A stretch of 64,000 bases of DNA from Polyangium sp. y55x31 (GTDB taxonomy: Bacteria; Myxococcota_A; Polyangia; Polyangiales; Polyangiaceae). A model generated the notes under the pieces. That model saw only the letters and a program-made list of their open reading frames with translations. It had not been told where the DNA came from and did no database searches. The DNA lies in assembly GCF_029946505.1 (NCBI RefSeq), contig NZ_JARZHG010000001.1:62001-126000 (forward strand). Direction: 5' to 3'. Below, piece after piece: positions 45,200 to 57,400 of the stretch. The translations under genes were made by a program, and so were the position numbers. Each line of letters opens with the position of its first letter. Position 1 is the first letter of the stretch.

Positions 45200-48100
45200 G
45201 CTGACCTCGTGAATGGCATGGTTGTCGAGATCCACTCGTGGATCACCCTCGCTGTGTCGCTCACATTGTCGGAAAGCATGGTCGCATGATCGCCGGGAAT
45301 GACCGCGACGTCATGCGGGAGTCGCCAGGTCGCGCGCCATTCCTCCTCGACCACGGCGCCCTGCGGCGCCGACGGGTCGATAATGCCCGGCAAGGGCTCG
45401 GCGACGCGCACCACCAGGGTCGGAGCGGAGATCGGCGAAGGCGCCCACGTCGCGAAGAGATCGAAATACCAGATCATCGTCGCGAGCTCGTTCGCGGTCC
45501 GCGCATTGATCTCCATGCCGGCCGCCCACACGCGCCCGAGCGCTCGCTTGAAGGGCGGGGTGACCTCGTGGATCAAATACGTATCCAGCAAGACGACCCC
45601 GGCAGGAGCGACACCTCGACGCTCGAGCTCGCTGGCGACCGCATGCGCGACCCACCCGCCGGAGGAGCACGCGATCAAAATGAACGGGCCCCCATCGACG
45701 CAACGAAGGACATTCTCGACGTGCGCGTCGATGACGGAGGCCGCGGTGCGCGGCAAGGATTCGCCGAGCGCAAAACCAGGGTGCGGCAAGACCCAGACAT
45801 CCCGATCGTCACGGAGCTGCGTCGCGAAGCGGGCATACTGGATCGGGCCCGTCGGAGCCGCGAGGGACGGGAAACAGACGAAGACGGGCGGTTTGCCCCC
45901 GTCCCCGAGGCGCACGGGGCTCGGGGCCTCGATCCGACCGCCCGACGAAGGTTCGAGCCTGCGGCCAATGCCGAGACGGGACGCGACCTCCAGGATCTCC
46001 CATGCCCGATCGGCCTCGCCCATGGCATAGGCCTGCGCGAAGAGCGAAAAGAGGGAGCTTTCGAGATCGGCGCCGGTCGATGCGTCGCGCTCCGTGCGTC
46101 CGCCGTCGCTCGGCTGCACGGCGCCCCGCGCCGCGTCGAGCCGATCCACGAGCGCCGTGGCCAGCTTGTCGGCCGTGGGCGCATCGAAGAGCAGCGTGGC
46201 GGGGAGCGAAATGCCGATACGCGCGCCGAGCCGCTGTCGGATCTCGACGGCCATCAAGGAATTGAGCCCGAGCTCGAGGAAAGGCCTCTGCAGGGGGACG
46301 TCGCCGGGCGATCCGAGGCCGAGCCGCTCGGCGACCTCCTCGCGCACCATTTCGATGAGCGCCGCCCTGCGCTCGGCGGTCGGGAGCTTGTCGAGTTTTT
46401 CCCGGAGCAGCGACGACGTCTGGGCGGAATGGCTCACGCGCGGCCGAACGAGGCTCCGCAGGACCGCGGGGACGGGCTCCTGCGAGCGTTCGAGCGTCAT
46501 GCGCAGCCGCACGGGATCGAGCGCCACCGGCACGGAAAAGACATCGCCGCGCGCGAGCGCCATTTCCAGCAGGCGGATCCCCTGATCCATCGACAGCGCG
46601 CCCATCCCCAGGTTGGCCATCCGCTCGACGTCGGCCTTGTCGAGGTGGGAGGTCATTCCGGTCTTCGCTCCCCAGTAACCGAACGCGAGCGACGTGGCAG
46701 GGAAACCACGCGCGCGGCCGTGGTGCGCGAGCGCGTCGAGGAAGACATTGGCGGCGGCGTAGTTGCTCTGCCCCGGCCCGCCGAGGATTCCCGCGACGGA
46801 CGAGAACATCACGAAACCGCGAAGATCGAGGCCCTGCGTGAGCCGATAGAGGTTCCACGCCCCCGCGATCTTGGGGGCCATCACCCGGGCGAGGCGCTCG
46901 GGGGTCAACATGCGCAAGACGCCGTCGTCGAGCACGCCGGCACAATGAAAAACCCCTCGAAGGGGCAACGCCGCGGGGATTGCATCGAGCAGCGTGCGCG
47001 TCGCGCCTTCGTCCGCGACGTCGCAAGCGGCGACGGTCACGATCGCGCCGAGCGCTTCGAGCTCCGCCTTCACTTCCCGAGCGGCCTCGGACTCCGCGCC
47101 GCGGCGCGAGACCAGGACGAGGTGCGACGCCCCCCTTTCGGCGAGCCAGCGAGCCGTCAATCGCCCGAGGCCCCCGAGGCCGCCCGTGACGAGGAAGGAG
47201 CCCTCGAAGGAAAGCTCGCCGGTCGACGCCGAATTCGATTCCGCGCGAACGAGCCTGGGGACGAGCACGCGCCCCTGACGGAGGGCGACATCCGGCTCGT
47301 CCTCCCGAAGGAGCGCGTCGACGAGGGCGTCGGCATCGATGCCGGCGGGGTCGAGATCCACGATACGCAGCCCGAGCTCGGGGTGCTCGTTGCGCGCGGT
47401 ACGGGCGAGCCCCCACAAGGGAGATTGCGCGAGCGCCGGGACGTCTTCGCGGTTCTGCGTCGCAATCGCGCCTCTCGTGATCCACACGATGCGCGCAGGC
47501 CGACGCTCCTTCGACACGAGCGCCTGGAGCTCGGCGAGCGCCTCCGTGGAAAGCGCCAGGGTCCGCTCGGCGAGCCCCTCACCGTCGCTCGACGGCAAAG
47601 GCCAGACGCGGAGAATGCCGTCGAAGCCGGCGAGCGCGTCGAGGCTCGCCGCCTCGACCGTCACGCCTCGACGTTCGAGCGCGCGCTTCACCTCGATCGC
47701 GAGGGGTCCGCCGTCCGAAATCCATGCAAAACGTCCGATCGAGCCGCCCGCGCGCCGCGGCAGCTCCTGCCATGCGACGGTATGGGCGTGTCGCTCCGCC
47801 CCACTCGCGCGACGCAGCGAGGCTTCGTCGGCCCGCTTGAGGCGAAGCCCGCGGATCTCGCCCGCGAAAATGCCCCGTTCGTCGTAGAGCGTGACATCCG
47901 CGCGGTGCACCTCGTCATTCTCGCGGACACGCGCGACGCGCGCCCAGAGCGCCGTGAGCCCCTTCTGCCAGATCTCCATGCCCTCGATCCAGAATGGCAA
48001 GTAGAGCCCATCCTGGACTTCGCCTTGCCAGAGCCCGAGGGCGTGGAGCACGCCGTCGAGCAGCGCAGGGTGGATGATATGGCTCTTCGCCTCCGCGTGT

Positions 48101-51100
48101 GACGCCGCGTCGAGCGAGACGTTCACCCATCGCACGACGCCGTCGTCTCCTCGGTCTTCGGTGAACGAGGCGCGCAGCGTCTGGAAGCCCGGGCCATATT
48201 CGAGCCCGTGCCGCCGCAATGCATCGTAATACCCGGCGAGCGACTCTTGCACGGCGCCCTCCGGGGGGATCTTCCACAATGCGGGCGGCGCCTCCTTCTC
48301 TTTCCCCGGCGGATCGAACGTCGCCTCGGCGTGCAAGGACCAGGAGAGCGGCTCCGCCTCGCGCCCGATCGGCGTGCTGTGGACGAGCACCCGGCGCGCC
48401 CCGCCGACGCCGGCCGCGACGACGCTGATTTGCAGGCGCACCTCGCCGCGGTCCGGCAAGACGAGCGGCGTATGCACGAGCCCTTCGGCGAGCCTCGAAT
48501 GCCCGGCGCCGCCGATCGCCTCGATCGCCGCCTCCATGAGCTCGAACAGCGCGACCCCCGGCAAGAGCGTGCGGCCGAGCACGGCGTGGTCCCGGCACCA
48601 GGCCGGATCGTGGCGCGAGAGCGTCGTATCGAAGAGCCACGCGCCGCTGTCCGCGGCCAGCCTTCCTGCCCCGAGCAAGGGGTGCTCGCTGCGGATCCAG
48701 CCCGCCGCCGCGCGCTTCTTCGTCGGCTCGATCCAGTAGCGTTCGTGCTGAAACGAATACGTGGGCAGCGGGACGCGCCGGCCTTTCGGCAAGACGCGAT
48801 CGTGTTTCAACGAGAGCCCCCGCGCATGGAGCTCGCCCCAGGAGAGGAGCATTCGCCTCATGCCGCCCTCGCCCTTGCGGAGAGAGCCGACGACCGCGCC
48901 CGGTCCGCCCGATTCCTCCACGGCGGCATGCAAGGTCAAGGTCAGCGTGGGGACGGGGCTCATCTCCACGAAGAAACGATGTCCGTCTTCGAGCAGCGCC
49001 CTCGTGGCGTCCGCGAAGCGCACGGTTTGCCGTACGTTCCTGTACCAGTAATCGGGGCCGAGCTCCGCGCCGTCGATGAGCTTGCCGGCGACCGTCGAAT
49101 AAAACCGCACGGCCGACGAGCGCGGCGTGATGCCCGCGAAGCGATCGACGAGCGCGCCGCGGAGAGCCTCGACCTGCGCGCCATGCGTGGCGATGGATTC
49201 GCCCACGCGCCGCGCGAAGATCTTCGCGTCGCGCAGCTCGCGCAAGAAGGCGTCGAGGGCTTCGGACTTGCCGGAGACGACCGTCGATCGCGCGCTGTTG
49301 ATGGCCGCGATGGCGATCTCGTCCCCGAAGCGGCGCACGCGCTCGTCGAGCTCCGCGGCTGAGAGCTCGACGGCGGCCATGGCGCCCTGCCCCGCGAGCG
49401 GCAGGAGCGCACGGCTACGCAATGCGATCACCCGCACCGCGTCCTCCAGGGAAAGCGCGCCGGCGACATACGCCGCAGCGATTTCCCCCTGGCTATGGCC
49501 GATGACCGCGTCGGGCTCGACGCCCATGGAACGCCAGACCGCCGCGAGCGCGACCATCATGGAAAACAGCACCGGCTGTACCACGTCGATCCGCTGCATG
49601 GATGGCGCGCCGTTCTCCCCGCGGAGGACCGCGCGCAGCGACCAATCCACGTGCCGTGACAGGGCGGCCTCGCACGTGTCGATCTGCTCGCGGAAGACGG
49701 TCGAGGTGTCGAGGAGCTCGCGCGCCATTTCAGCCCACTGCGAGCCCTGGCCCGGAAACACGAACACGACCTTTCCGGAGACGTCGGCGTCGCCCGTGAC
49801 GATCTCCGGGGAATGCCTCCCCTGCGCGAGCGCTTCGAGGGCAGAAAGGAGATCTTCGCGCGCGCGCGCGGCCACCACCGCGCGGCGATCGAAATGGGTG
49901 CGCGTCGTGGCGAGCGCGTACGCGAGGTCCGCGAGCTCGATTTCGGGGTGCTGGACGAGGTGCGCGCGCAGCCGCTCTGCCTGCGCGCGCACCGCCGATT
50001 CGGTCTTCGCCGAGAGGAGGACCGGGAGCCATTCCGGCCGCGGCGCGGGCGTGCCCAGGGCCTCGTCGCGCTCCGCGGGCGCCTCTTCCAGGATGACGTG
50101 CGCATTCGTGCCGCTCAGGCCAAACGACGAGATGGCTGCGCGGCGGGGATGGCCCTTCTTGTCCCACGCCACCGGGGCCGTGAGGAGGCGGATCGCGCCG
50201 GAGGACCAATCCACGTGGTGCGACGGCGGCGCGGCATGGAGGGTCTCCGGCAGCAGGCCGTGCTGCATAGCGAGGACCATCTTGATGATGCCCGCGACGC
50301 CCGCGGCGGCCTGGGTGTGGCCGAAGTTCGATTTGACACTCCCGAGCCACAGGGGGTTCTGGTCGGAATGGGCTCGACCGTAGGTGGCGAGGAGCGCCTG
50401 GGCCTCGATGGGATCCCCGAGCGTGGTCCCCGTCCCGTGCGCCTCCACGACGTCGATGTCCCCGGGAAGAAGCCCCGCGTGAGCGAGCGCCTTTCGAATG
50501 ACGATCTGCTGCGCGGGGCCGTTCGGCGCGGTGAGCCCCTGGCTCCGCCCGTCCTGGTTCAGCGCCGAACCACGCACGACGGCCAGCACGGGGTGGCCAT
50601 TGCGTCGCGCATCGGAGAGCCGCTCGAGGAGGACCATTCCGATGCCCTCGCCCCACCCGGCGCCGTCGGCCGCCGACGAGAACGGCTTGCACCGGCCATC
50701 CCGCGCCAGCACGCGCTGGCGGCTGAACTCGGTGAAGCTCGTCGGGGTCGCCATGATCGTCACGCCGCCGGCGAGCGCGAGCGCGCAGTCACCATTGCGA
50801 AGCGCCTGACAGGCCACGTGAAGCGCCGTGAGGGACGAGCTGCACGCCGTATCGACGGTGACGGCCGGTCCCTGGAAGCCGAAGGTATACGAGACCCGCC
50901 CCGAGGCGATGCTACCGCCCGTCCCCGTGGCGACCTGGCCATCGAAGGCGTCGGGCGATTGCAAGAGATTCGCCCCGTAATCCTGGAACATGATGCCGAC
51001 GAAGACGCCGGTCGTGCTGCCGTGCAAGGAAGCCGGGACGATTCCGGCATTTTCGAGGGTCTCCCAGCACACCTCGAGCAGGAGCCGCTGCTGCGGATCG

Positions 51101-51462
51101 ATCGCCGTGGCTTCCCGCGGTCCGATACCGAAAAACGCGGCGTCGAACCGATCTGCGTCGTAGACGAACCCGCCCTCGCGCACGTAGCTCTTTCCGCGGG
51201 CGTCGGGATCCGGATCGTAGAGCTCCTCGACGTTCCATCCGCGATTCGTCGGGAACGCGGCGATCGCGTCCGTCCCCGAGGCGAGCAGCCGCCAGAGCTC
51301 CTCGGGGCTCCGGATGCCGCCGGGAAAACGGCAGCCCATGCCGACGATCGCAATGGGCTCGTTCGCCGCCGACGCGAGCTCCCGATTCTGCTGGCGCAGA
51401 CGCTCGACTTCCTTCAACGCCGTACGAAGGGCCTCGACGAGTTTGTCAGGGGAGGAGCTCAT
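45196..51462 (-). CDS. Type I PKS, final module KS-AT-DH-KR-ACP-TE
   Basis: 2088 residues from ATG 51462, overlapping the upstream PKS stop. Residues 1-30 form an N-terminal docking coiled coil ([20 protein letters not shown]). KS 35-460: Cys207 (DTACSSS), His342 (HGTGT), His382. AT 565-865: Ser657 in GHSQGE, specificity motif IATH at 757-760, predicting a branched extender rather than malonyl. DH 925-1210: His959 ([12 protein letters not shown]), Asp1136 ([10 protein letters not shown]), apparently active. KR 1240-1660: [11 protein letters not shown] at 1511-1513 (B-type), Ser1555, Tyr1568. No ER. ACP Ser1735 (LGLNSL). TE 1855-2080: nucleophile Ser1933 in ACSSGG instead of GHSxGG, Asp1960, His2059. 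The TE ends the assembly line by hydrolysis or macrolactonisation. Confidence 0.96.
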   Translation of the reverse strand: MSSSPDKLVEALRTALKEVERLRQQNRELASAANEPIAIVGMGCRFPGGIRSPEELWRLLASGTDAIAAFPTNRGWNVEELYDPDPDARGKSYVREGGFVYDADRFDAAFFGIGPREATAIDPQQRLLLEVCWETLENAGIVPASLHGSTTGVFVGIMFQDYGANLLQSPDAFDGQVATGTGGSIASGRVSYTFGFQGPAVTVDTACSSSLTALHVACQALRNGDCALALAGGVTIMATPTSFTEFSRQRVLARDGRCKPFSSAADGAGWGEGIGMVLLERLSDARRNGHPVLAVVRGSALNQDGRSQGLTAPNGPAQQIVIRKALAHAGLLPGDIDVVEAHGTGTTLGDPIEAQALLATYGRAHSDQNPLWLGSVKSNFGHTQAAAGVAGIIKMVLAMQHGLLPETLHAAPPSHHVDWSSGAIRLLTAPVAWDKKGHPRRAAISSFGLSGTNAHVILEEAPAERDEALGTPAPRPEWLPVLLSAKTESAVRAQAERLRAHLVQHPEIELADLAYALATTRTHFDRRAVVAARAREDLLSALEALAQGRHSPEIVTGDADVSGKVVFVFPGQGSQWAEMARELLDTSTVFREQIDTCEAALSRHVDWSLRAVLRGENGAPSMQRIDVVQPVLFSMMVALAAVWRSMGVEPDAVIGHSQGEIAAAYVAGALSLEDAVRVIALRSRALLPLAGQGAMAAVELSAAELDERVRRFGDEIAIAAINSARSTVVSGKSEALDAFLRELRDAKIFARRVGESIATHGAQVEALRGALVDRFAGITPRSSAVRFYSTVAGKLIDGAELGPDYWYRNVRQTVRFADATRALLEDGHRFFVEMSPVPTLTLTLHAAVEESGGPGAVVGSLRKGEGGMRRMLLSWGELHARGLSLKHDRVLPKGRRVPLPTYSFQHERYWIEPTKKRAAAGWIRSEHPLLGAGRLAADSGAWLFDTTLSRHDPAWCRDHAVLGRTLLPGVALFELMEAAIEAIGGAGHSRLAEGLVHTPLVLPDRGEVRLQISVVAAGVGGARRVLVHSTPIGREAEPLSWSLHAEATFDPPGKEKEAPPALWKIPPEGAVQESLAGYYDALRRHGLEYGPGFQTLRASFTEDRGDDGVVRWVNVSLDAASHAEAKSHIIHPALLDGVLHALGLWQGEVQDGLYLPFWIEGMEIWQKGLTALWARVARVRENDEVHRADVTLYDERGIFAGEIRGLRLKRADEASLRRASGAERHAHTVAWQELPRRAGGSIGRFAWISDGGPLAIEVKRALERRGVTVEAASLDALAGFDGILRVWPLPSSDGEGLAERTLALSTEALAELQALVSKERRPARIVWITRGAIATQNREDVPALAQSPLWGLARTARNEHPELGLRIVDLDPAGIDADALVDALLREDEPDVALRQGRVLVPRLVRAESNSASTGELSFEGSFLVTGGLGGLGRLTARWLAERGASHLVLVSRRGAESEAAREVKAELEALGAIVTVAACDVADEGATRTLLDAIPAALPLRGVFHCAGVLDDGVLRMLTPERLARVMAPKIAGAWNLYRLTQGLDLRGFVMFSSVAGILGGPGQSNYAAANVFLDALAHHGRARGFPATSLAFGYWGAKTGMTSHLDKADVERMANLGMGALSMDQGIRLLEMALARGDVFSVPVALDPVRLRMTLERSQEPVPAVLRSLVRPRVSHSAQTSSLLREKLDKLPTAERRAALIEMVREEVAERLGLGSPGDVPLQRPFLELGLNSLMAVEIRQRLGARIGISLPATLLFDAPTADKLATALVDRLDAARGAVQPSDGGRTERDASTGADLESSLFSLFAQAYAMGEADRAWEILEVASRLGIGRRLEPSSGGRIEAPSPVRLGDGGKPPVFVCFPSLAAPTGPIQYARFATQLRDDRDVWVLPHPGFALGESLPRTAASVIDAHVENVLRCVDGGPFILIACSSGGWVAHAVASELERRGVAPAGVVLLDTYLIHEVTPPFKRALGRVWAAGMEINARTANELATMIWYFDLFATWAPSPISAPTLVVRVAEPLPGIIDPSAPQGAVVEEEWRATWRLPHDVAVIPGDHATMLSDNVSDTARVIHEWISTTMPFTRSA

Positions 51463-54400
51463 TCGTGGGTCATTCCTTCATCAACGGGTGTCGCTGCCAT
51501 CCCGAGCGCCAGCTCGACCAGCTCGTCGGCCGACATCGCGTCGATCGCCTCGGAATCGGGGCGACCGGACGCCAAATCGGCCTCGGCCTGTGGCTCGGCG
51601 GCGAGGTTCAGCAGCGCATCGAGCAGCCCGGCCGAACGAAGTCGATCGAGCGGAATCGAAGCGACACGGCGGCGCACCTCTTCCTCGTCGAGCGCCGGTG
51701 TCGCGACGGCGGGGGCGTCGTCGCCAAGGAGCTCGTCACGCAAGAGCGCGACGAGCGCGGCGGGGCTCGGATGATCGAAGAGGAGCGTGGCCGGCAGCCG
51801 CAAGCCGGTCGCAGCGCCGAGGCGATTGCGCAGCTCGACGGCCATCAAAGAATCCATGCCGAGCTCCTGGAGAGGGCGATTCGGCTCGACGGCATGGCTC
51901 GGGCTGCCGAGCACGAGCCCCGCCTCTTTGCGGACGAGGTCGAGCAGGACACGCTCGCGCTCGGCCTCCGAGAGCGGCGCGAGGCGCTCCCGGAGCGCCG
52001 CGGAGACCGACGAAGCAGCCGGCGCCGGCGGGCGCGGTTCGGTACGCACGAGGCCCCGCAGGACGGCGGGGAGCGTCTCGGCGCGGGCGCCGCCTGCCGC
52101 CGCCACGAGGTCGAGGCGCACCGGGACGAGCAGGGGTTCGTCACGGCCGAGGGCCGCGTCGAGGAGGGCGCATCCCTCGTCGGCGGAGAGGAGCGAGAGG
52201 CCATGCCGCGAAAGACGCGCGCGATCGGCGTCGGCCATGCTCGCGGCCATGCCGCCGTCCGCCCACGGTCCCCAGGCGAGCGAAAGGGCGTGTCGTCCGC
52301 GCGCGCGCCGCTGCGCCGCGAGCGCGTCGAGGAACGTATTGGCCGCGGCGTAGCTGGCCTGCCCGGCGTTGCCGAGGAGGCCGCTCAGCGAGGAGAACAC
52401 GACGAACGCCGCGAGATCATGGCCTCGCGTGGCCTCGTCGAGCGCGAGCGCGGCATCGACCTTCGGCCGGAGGACCTCGCTCACGCGGCGAGGATCGAGC
52501 GACGAGAAGACGCCGTCATCGAGCACGCCGGCCGTGTGAATGACGGCCGTGAGCGGGTGCTCCTCGGGGATCGCGCCGAGGAGCGCGGCGAGGGCGTGCC
52601 GATCGGCGACATCACAAGCGGCCACTGTGACGCTCGCGCCCGCGTCGCGCAGGGCTGCGCAGAGCGCGTCGGCGCCGGGCGCCTGCGCGCCGCGGCGCGA
52701 GACGAGGACGAGGTGACGAACCCCGTGCCGGGCGACGAGGTGCCGCGCGACGAGGGCGCCGAGCGCGCCCGTGCCTCCGCTGACGAGCACGGTGCCGTTC
52801 GGCGGGAAGATCACGCCTTGCAGGTCCGCCGGCGGTCGCGTGCGGGCGAGACGCGGCACGCGCAGGGCCCCGTCGCGAAGGGCGATCTGCGGCTCGCCGC
52901 TCGCGAGCGCGGCGGGCAGGGCGCGCCACGAGGGCTCCTTGTCGTCGATGTCGACGAGCAACAAGGCTCGTTCGGCATGCTCCGTCTGCGCGACGCGGAC
53001 GAGCCCCCATACCGGCGCATGCACGAGATCCGCCACGTCCTCGCCGGGACGCGTGGCGATGGCGTTCCGGGTGAGGACGACGATACGGCCATCGGCGAGG
53101 CGCGGATCGGCGAGCCCCTTCTGGAGAAGCACGAGCGTCCGGTTTGTCTCGGCATGCGCGAGGGCCGCTACGTCACCCGACGTCGACAGAGGATTCGTGA
53201 GAATCAAGAGGACGTCGGGCGCGCCGTCGCCCCGATCGAGCGAAGCCTGCAACGAAGCGAGGTCGGCGTGCCATTGCACCTTTTCGAAGGCGAGCGCGAG
53301 CCGGGCCGAGGCGGCGTCCGCGGCGTCGCCCACCACGGCCACGACGCCCGTGCGCGCCCCGGGGAGAGAATCGGCGACGGTGAGCTCGCTCCACGTCACA
53401 TCGTAGAGGTCGCGGCGCTCGGAATCCGCGAGGAACCGCTCCGCCGGCGCGCGTCGGGTCGTGAATCCATCGACATGGGCGACGGGATGGCCCTCCGCGT
53501 CCCAGAACGTGAGATCGGAGCGCGTGACCTCCGTCGACGCCGACGGCTCCGTCCCCAGCGCGTGCTCGACCCAGGCGGGGACGCGCGGATCCCCGTACCA
53601 AACGAGCCGTTCCACGGAGAAGGGCAGCCGCGGGACGTCGGCTTTCGCCGGTTCGTCCGCGGCCTCGCCGCCGAAGCCGCCGCTCCAGAGGCCGAGGCCG
53701 AATGCATTGTCGAGCGCGCCGCCCGGCAGGGGGCTGTCGCCGAACGCCGTGTCCTCGGGGGAAACGAGCTTGCCGAGCGCTGCCGCTTTCCGGACGGCGA
53801 CGACTTTGTCGAGCCACCACCAGCGCGCGCGCCATTGGAGCTGCGTCGCTCGCAGCGCGGCCCCGACCTCGGACAGCGGCCCCGGCGTCGGCCCCACGAG
53901 CGGAGGCGTGAACGGGTCCCGACGCGGCGCCTCGTGGGCGTCGAGCCCGCGGAGCAGCGCCGTCACGTGTGTCGTCCAGCCATCACCGCTCCGCGTGGAG
54001 AGCGTGGCGGAAAACCCGGCGTCGCCCTCGAGAGGCGTGAGGTGGACGTGCAATGTGACGTGGTCGGTCACGTCGGCGAACGTCAGGACCTTGAGGAAAT
54101 GGACGTCGCACAGCTCGATGGGTCGGCCGGGGAAATGCGACGCGCCGATCGCGAGGAGGACGGACGGATAAAACGCGCCGGCAATGATGATCCGATCGTA
54201 GACGAGGTGTCCGTCGAGGTACGGCTGGACGCCCGGCCCGATCTCGACGGTGTGGAGAATGGATCCGTCGGGGAGATCGACCCGGGCACCGGCGAGGCGA
54301 TACCGGCCCGCCGGCGTCCCTCCGCGGTTCTCCGCCCGGCGGGAGACGTCGATCCAGTGACGCTCGCGCTGGAAGGCATACGTGGGCAGCGCGACGCGGC

Positions 54401-57400
54401 GCGGGCGGGCATTCGCGAAAAATGCTTCCCAATCGACGTCGTGCCCACGCGCGGAGAGCCCCGCGAGCGCCGTCGTCAGGCTCTCGGGTTCGGCGATGTC
54501 CTTGCGCAGGACCGGGAAAAACGCTGCGTCATGCTCGTCGGGCAAACATGCGGGCCCGAGGCCGCTGAGCACGCCTCTCGGACCAAGCTCGACGTACGTG
54601 GTGACGTGATCCGCTGCGAGCGTCTGCATACCGTCGCGCCATCGAACCGCGCGCCGTACGTGCTCGACCCAGTATTGCACCGAGCAGAGCTCCTCCACGG
54701 TCGCGCGTTTGCCCGAGAGGTTCGAGACGATCGGAATCCGGGGCGCATGCAACGTCACCCCCGCCACGACGCGGCGGAATGCGTCGAGCATGCCGTCCAT
54801 GCGGGGCGAGTGGAATGCGTGCGAGACCGGGAGGCGCGTCGCTTTCCGCCCGAGCGAGCGAGCCATGTCGGCGACCGCGAGCACGGCGTCCTCGTCGCCT
54901 GCGACGACGGTGGCCTCCGGACCATTCGAGGCGGCGATCTCGGCCCGACCGTCGAGGCCGGCGAGCCAAGCGTTCGCCTCCGCCTCGGTCGCGCGCAAGG
55001 AGACCATCGCGCCGCCCGGAGGCAACGCTTGCATCAACCTGCCGCGCGCGGCGACGACGGTGCAGGCGTCTTCGAGCGACAGAACACCGGCCACGTGTGC
55101 AGCCACGAGCTCGCCGATCGAATGGCCGAGGAGCACGTCCGGCTCGACGCCGAAGGATTCGAACAGCCGGTACAGCGCGACCTCCAGGGCGAACAGCGCG
55201 GGCTGCGTATACATCGTCGCGTCGAGCAGGCGCGAGGTCGCCGAGTTTTCCTCGGCAAACAGGACCTCTCGCAGGGGAACGTCGAGCGTCCTGTCGAAAT
55301 ACGCGCAGCAGGCGTCGAGGGCGTCGCGATACACGGGATACGCTTCGTAGAGCGTCCGCCCCATGCCCGGCTGCTGGCTGCCCTGCCCCGTGAACAAGAA
55401 GGCGAGTTTGCCCCCCGCGCCCTCCTCCCCGAAAATCGCGCAGGAAGGCATTTCCCCTCGGCTCACGGCGCCGAGCGCGTCGAGGAGCGCGCCGCGATCC
55501 TCCACGACGATCGCCGCGCGGTGCTCGTGGAACGTCCGCGTCGTCGCGATCGAGTAGGCCACGTCGCCGAGCCCGAGCTCGGGCCGCGCCACGAGGTGCG
55601 CCAGGAGCCGCGCCGCCTGGGCGCACCGCGCGGCCGGTGTCCTGCCGGAGACGAGGAACGGGAGCCACCGCGGCGCGTTCGGTCGAGGAGCGTCCGCGAC
55701 CCGCGCGTCGGCCCTCGGCGGCTCTTGCAGGATGACGTGCGCGTTCGTCCCGCTCAACCCGAAGGCGGAGACGCCCGCGCGACGCAAGTGCCCGCTGTCG
55801 GAGCGCGCCCAGGCGAGCGGCGCGTCGATCACACGAACCGGCAGGGCGCTCCAATCGATGTGCGGGTTCCGCGGCGTCGTGTGCAGCGTGGCCGGCAGCG
55901 CTTCGTGGTGGAACGAGGCGATGATCTTCGCCACGCCCGCGAGACCGGCTGCAGCCTCCAGGTGACCGATGTTGGTCTTGACGGCCCCGAGCAGCAGCGG
56001 ACGCGCTCGCTCCCTGCCCGGACCGTACACCGCGGCGAGCGCCTGCACTTCGATGGGATCGCCGAGCGAGGTGCCCGTGCCGTGGCACTCGATCACGTCG
56101 ACCTCGCCGGGCGAAAGGCGAGCATCCTCCAGCGCCGCGCGCAGCACCTTTTGCTGGGACGGGCCGCTCGGCGCGGTGATGCCGCTGCTCGCGCCGTCGT
56201 GATTGACGGCGCTGCCTCGGACGACGGCGAGGATCTCGCGACCGTGCGCGAGCGCGTCGTCGAGCCTCTCGAGCGCGAGGACGACGACGCCTTCGCCTCG
56301 GCCATATCCATCGGCCTCGGCGGAGAACGTCTTCGACCGGCCGTCCTTCGCGAGCGCGCGCGTGCGCGAGAGCAGGACGAACGCCTCGGAGGCCGCCATC
56401 ACCTGCACGCCGCCCGCGAGCGCGAGGTCACACTCCCTTCGCCGCAACGACTGGCATGCGAGGTGAAGCGCGACGAGCGACGACGAGCAAGCCGTGTCGA
56501 GCGATAGCGCCGGGCCTTGCAATCCCAGGGTGAACGCGATCCTTCCCGCGGCAAACGAGGTGTGGGTGCCGAGGACGGCGTACGCCTCGCCCTCCTGGGC
56601 CGCGGCGTGCAGGACATTGTAATCGCTCGGTCCAATGCCGACGAAGACGCCGGTCTGGGAATCCTTCAATGCGCCGGGGACCGTGCCGGCGCTCTCCAGC
56701 GCCTCCCACGCGGCCTCCAGGAGCAGCCGGTGCTGCGGATCGATGTTCTTGGCTTCGCGCGGGCTGATCCCGAAAAACGTCGCGTCGAAGAGGTCCACCT
56801 GGTCGAGGAACGCCGCCTCGCGGACGTAACTCTTGCCCTTCGCGTCGGGGTCGGGATCGTGGAGGGCATCCATGTCCCAGCGGGCCTTCGGGACGGGCCC
56901 CACGGCGTCCTCGCCTCGCGAAAGGAAGCGGAAATAACTCGGGAGATCCACGACGCCGCCCGGCAGACGTAGCCCGATGCCGACGATGGCAATGGGCGCG
57001 CCCTCGGCCGACGGCGCCGCTTGCCCGCCGCCCATGAGCGCGGTCGATCCGACCGGCGGGGCGAGGAGGTCGAGCAAAAACGTCGCGACGTTTTCCGGCG
57101 ATGGGTGGTCGAACGTCAACGTCGCGGGCAAACGCGCGCCGGTGGCTTGCTGAAGCCGGCTGCGCAGCTCCACGCTCATGAGCGAATCCAGCCCGAGGTC
57201 CATGAACCCCATGCGCGCGTCGAGCCGCGACGCATCGGGATGGCCGAGGACCGCCGCCGTTTCGCCGAGCACGAGGCCCATAAGGCGCGGCGCGCGGTCC
57301 TTCTCCGGGAGCGCGCGGAGCTCCAGGGAAAACGCGGACGGCGCACCGCCCGGACGCACGTCCGTCGCGGCGCCCTCGAGCGCCCGGCGCGCGTCCGGCA

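Noticed and set aside
45238-48102. Plus-strand 954-codon frame opposite the PKS
   Set aside because: Arg/Asp/Gly-rich antisense frame, a common artefact of third-position GC bias; contains no domain.
51465-56507. Plus-strand 1680-codon frame opposite the large PKS
   Set aside because: Same antisense artefact; the minus strand encodes unmistakable KS/AT/KR/ACP motifs.
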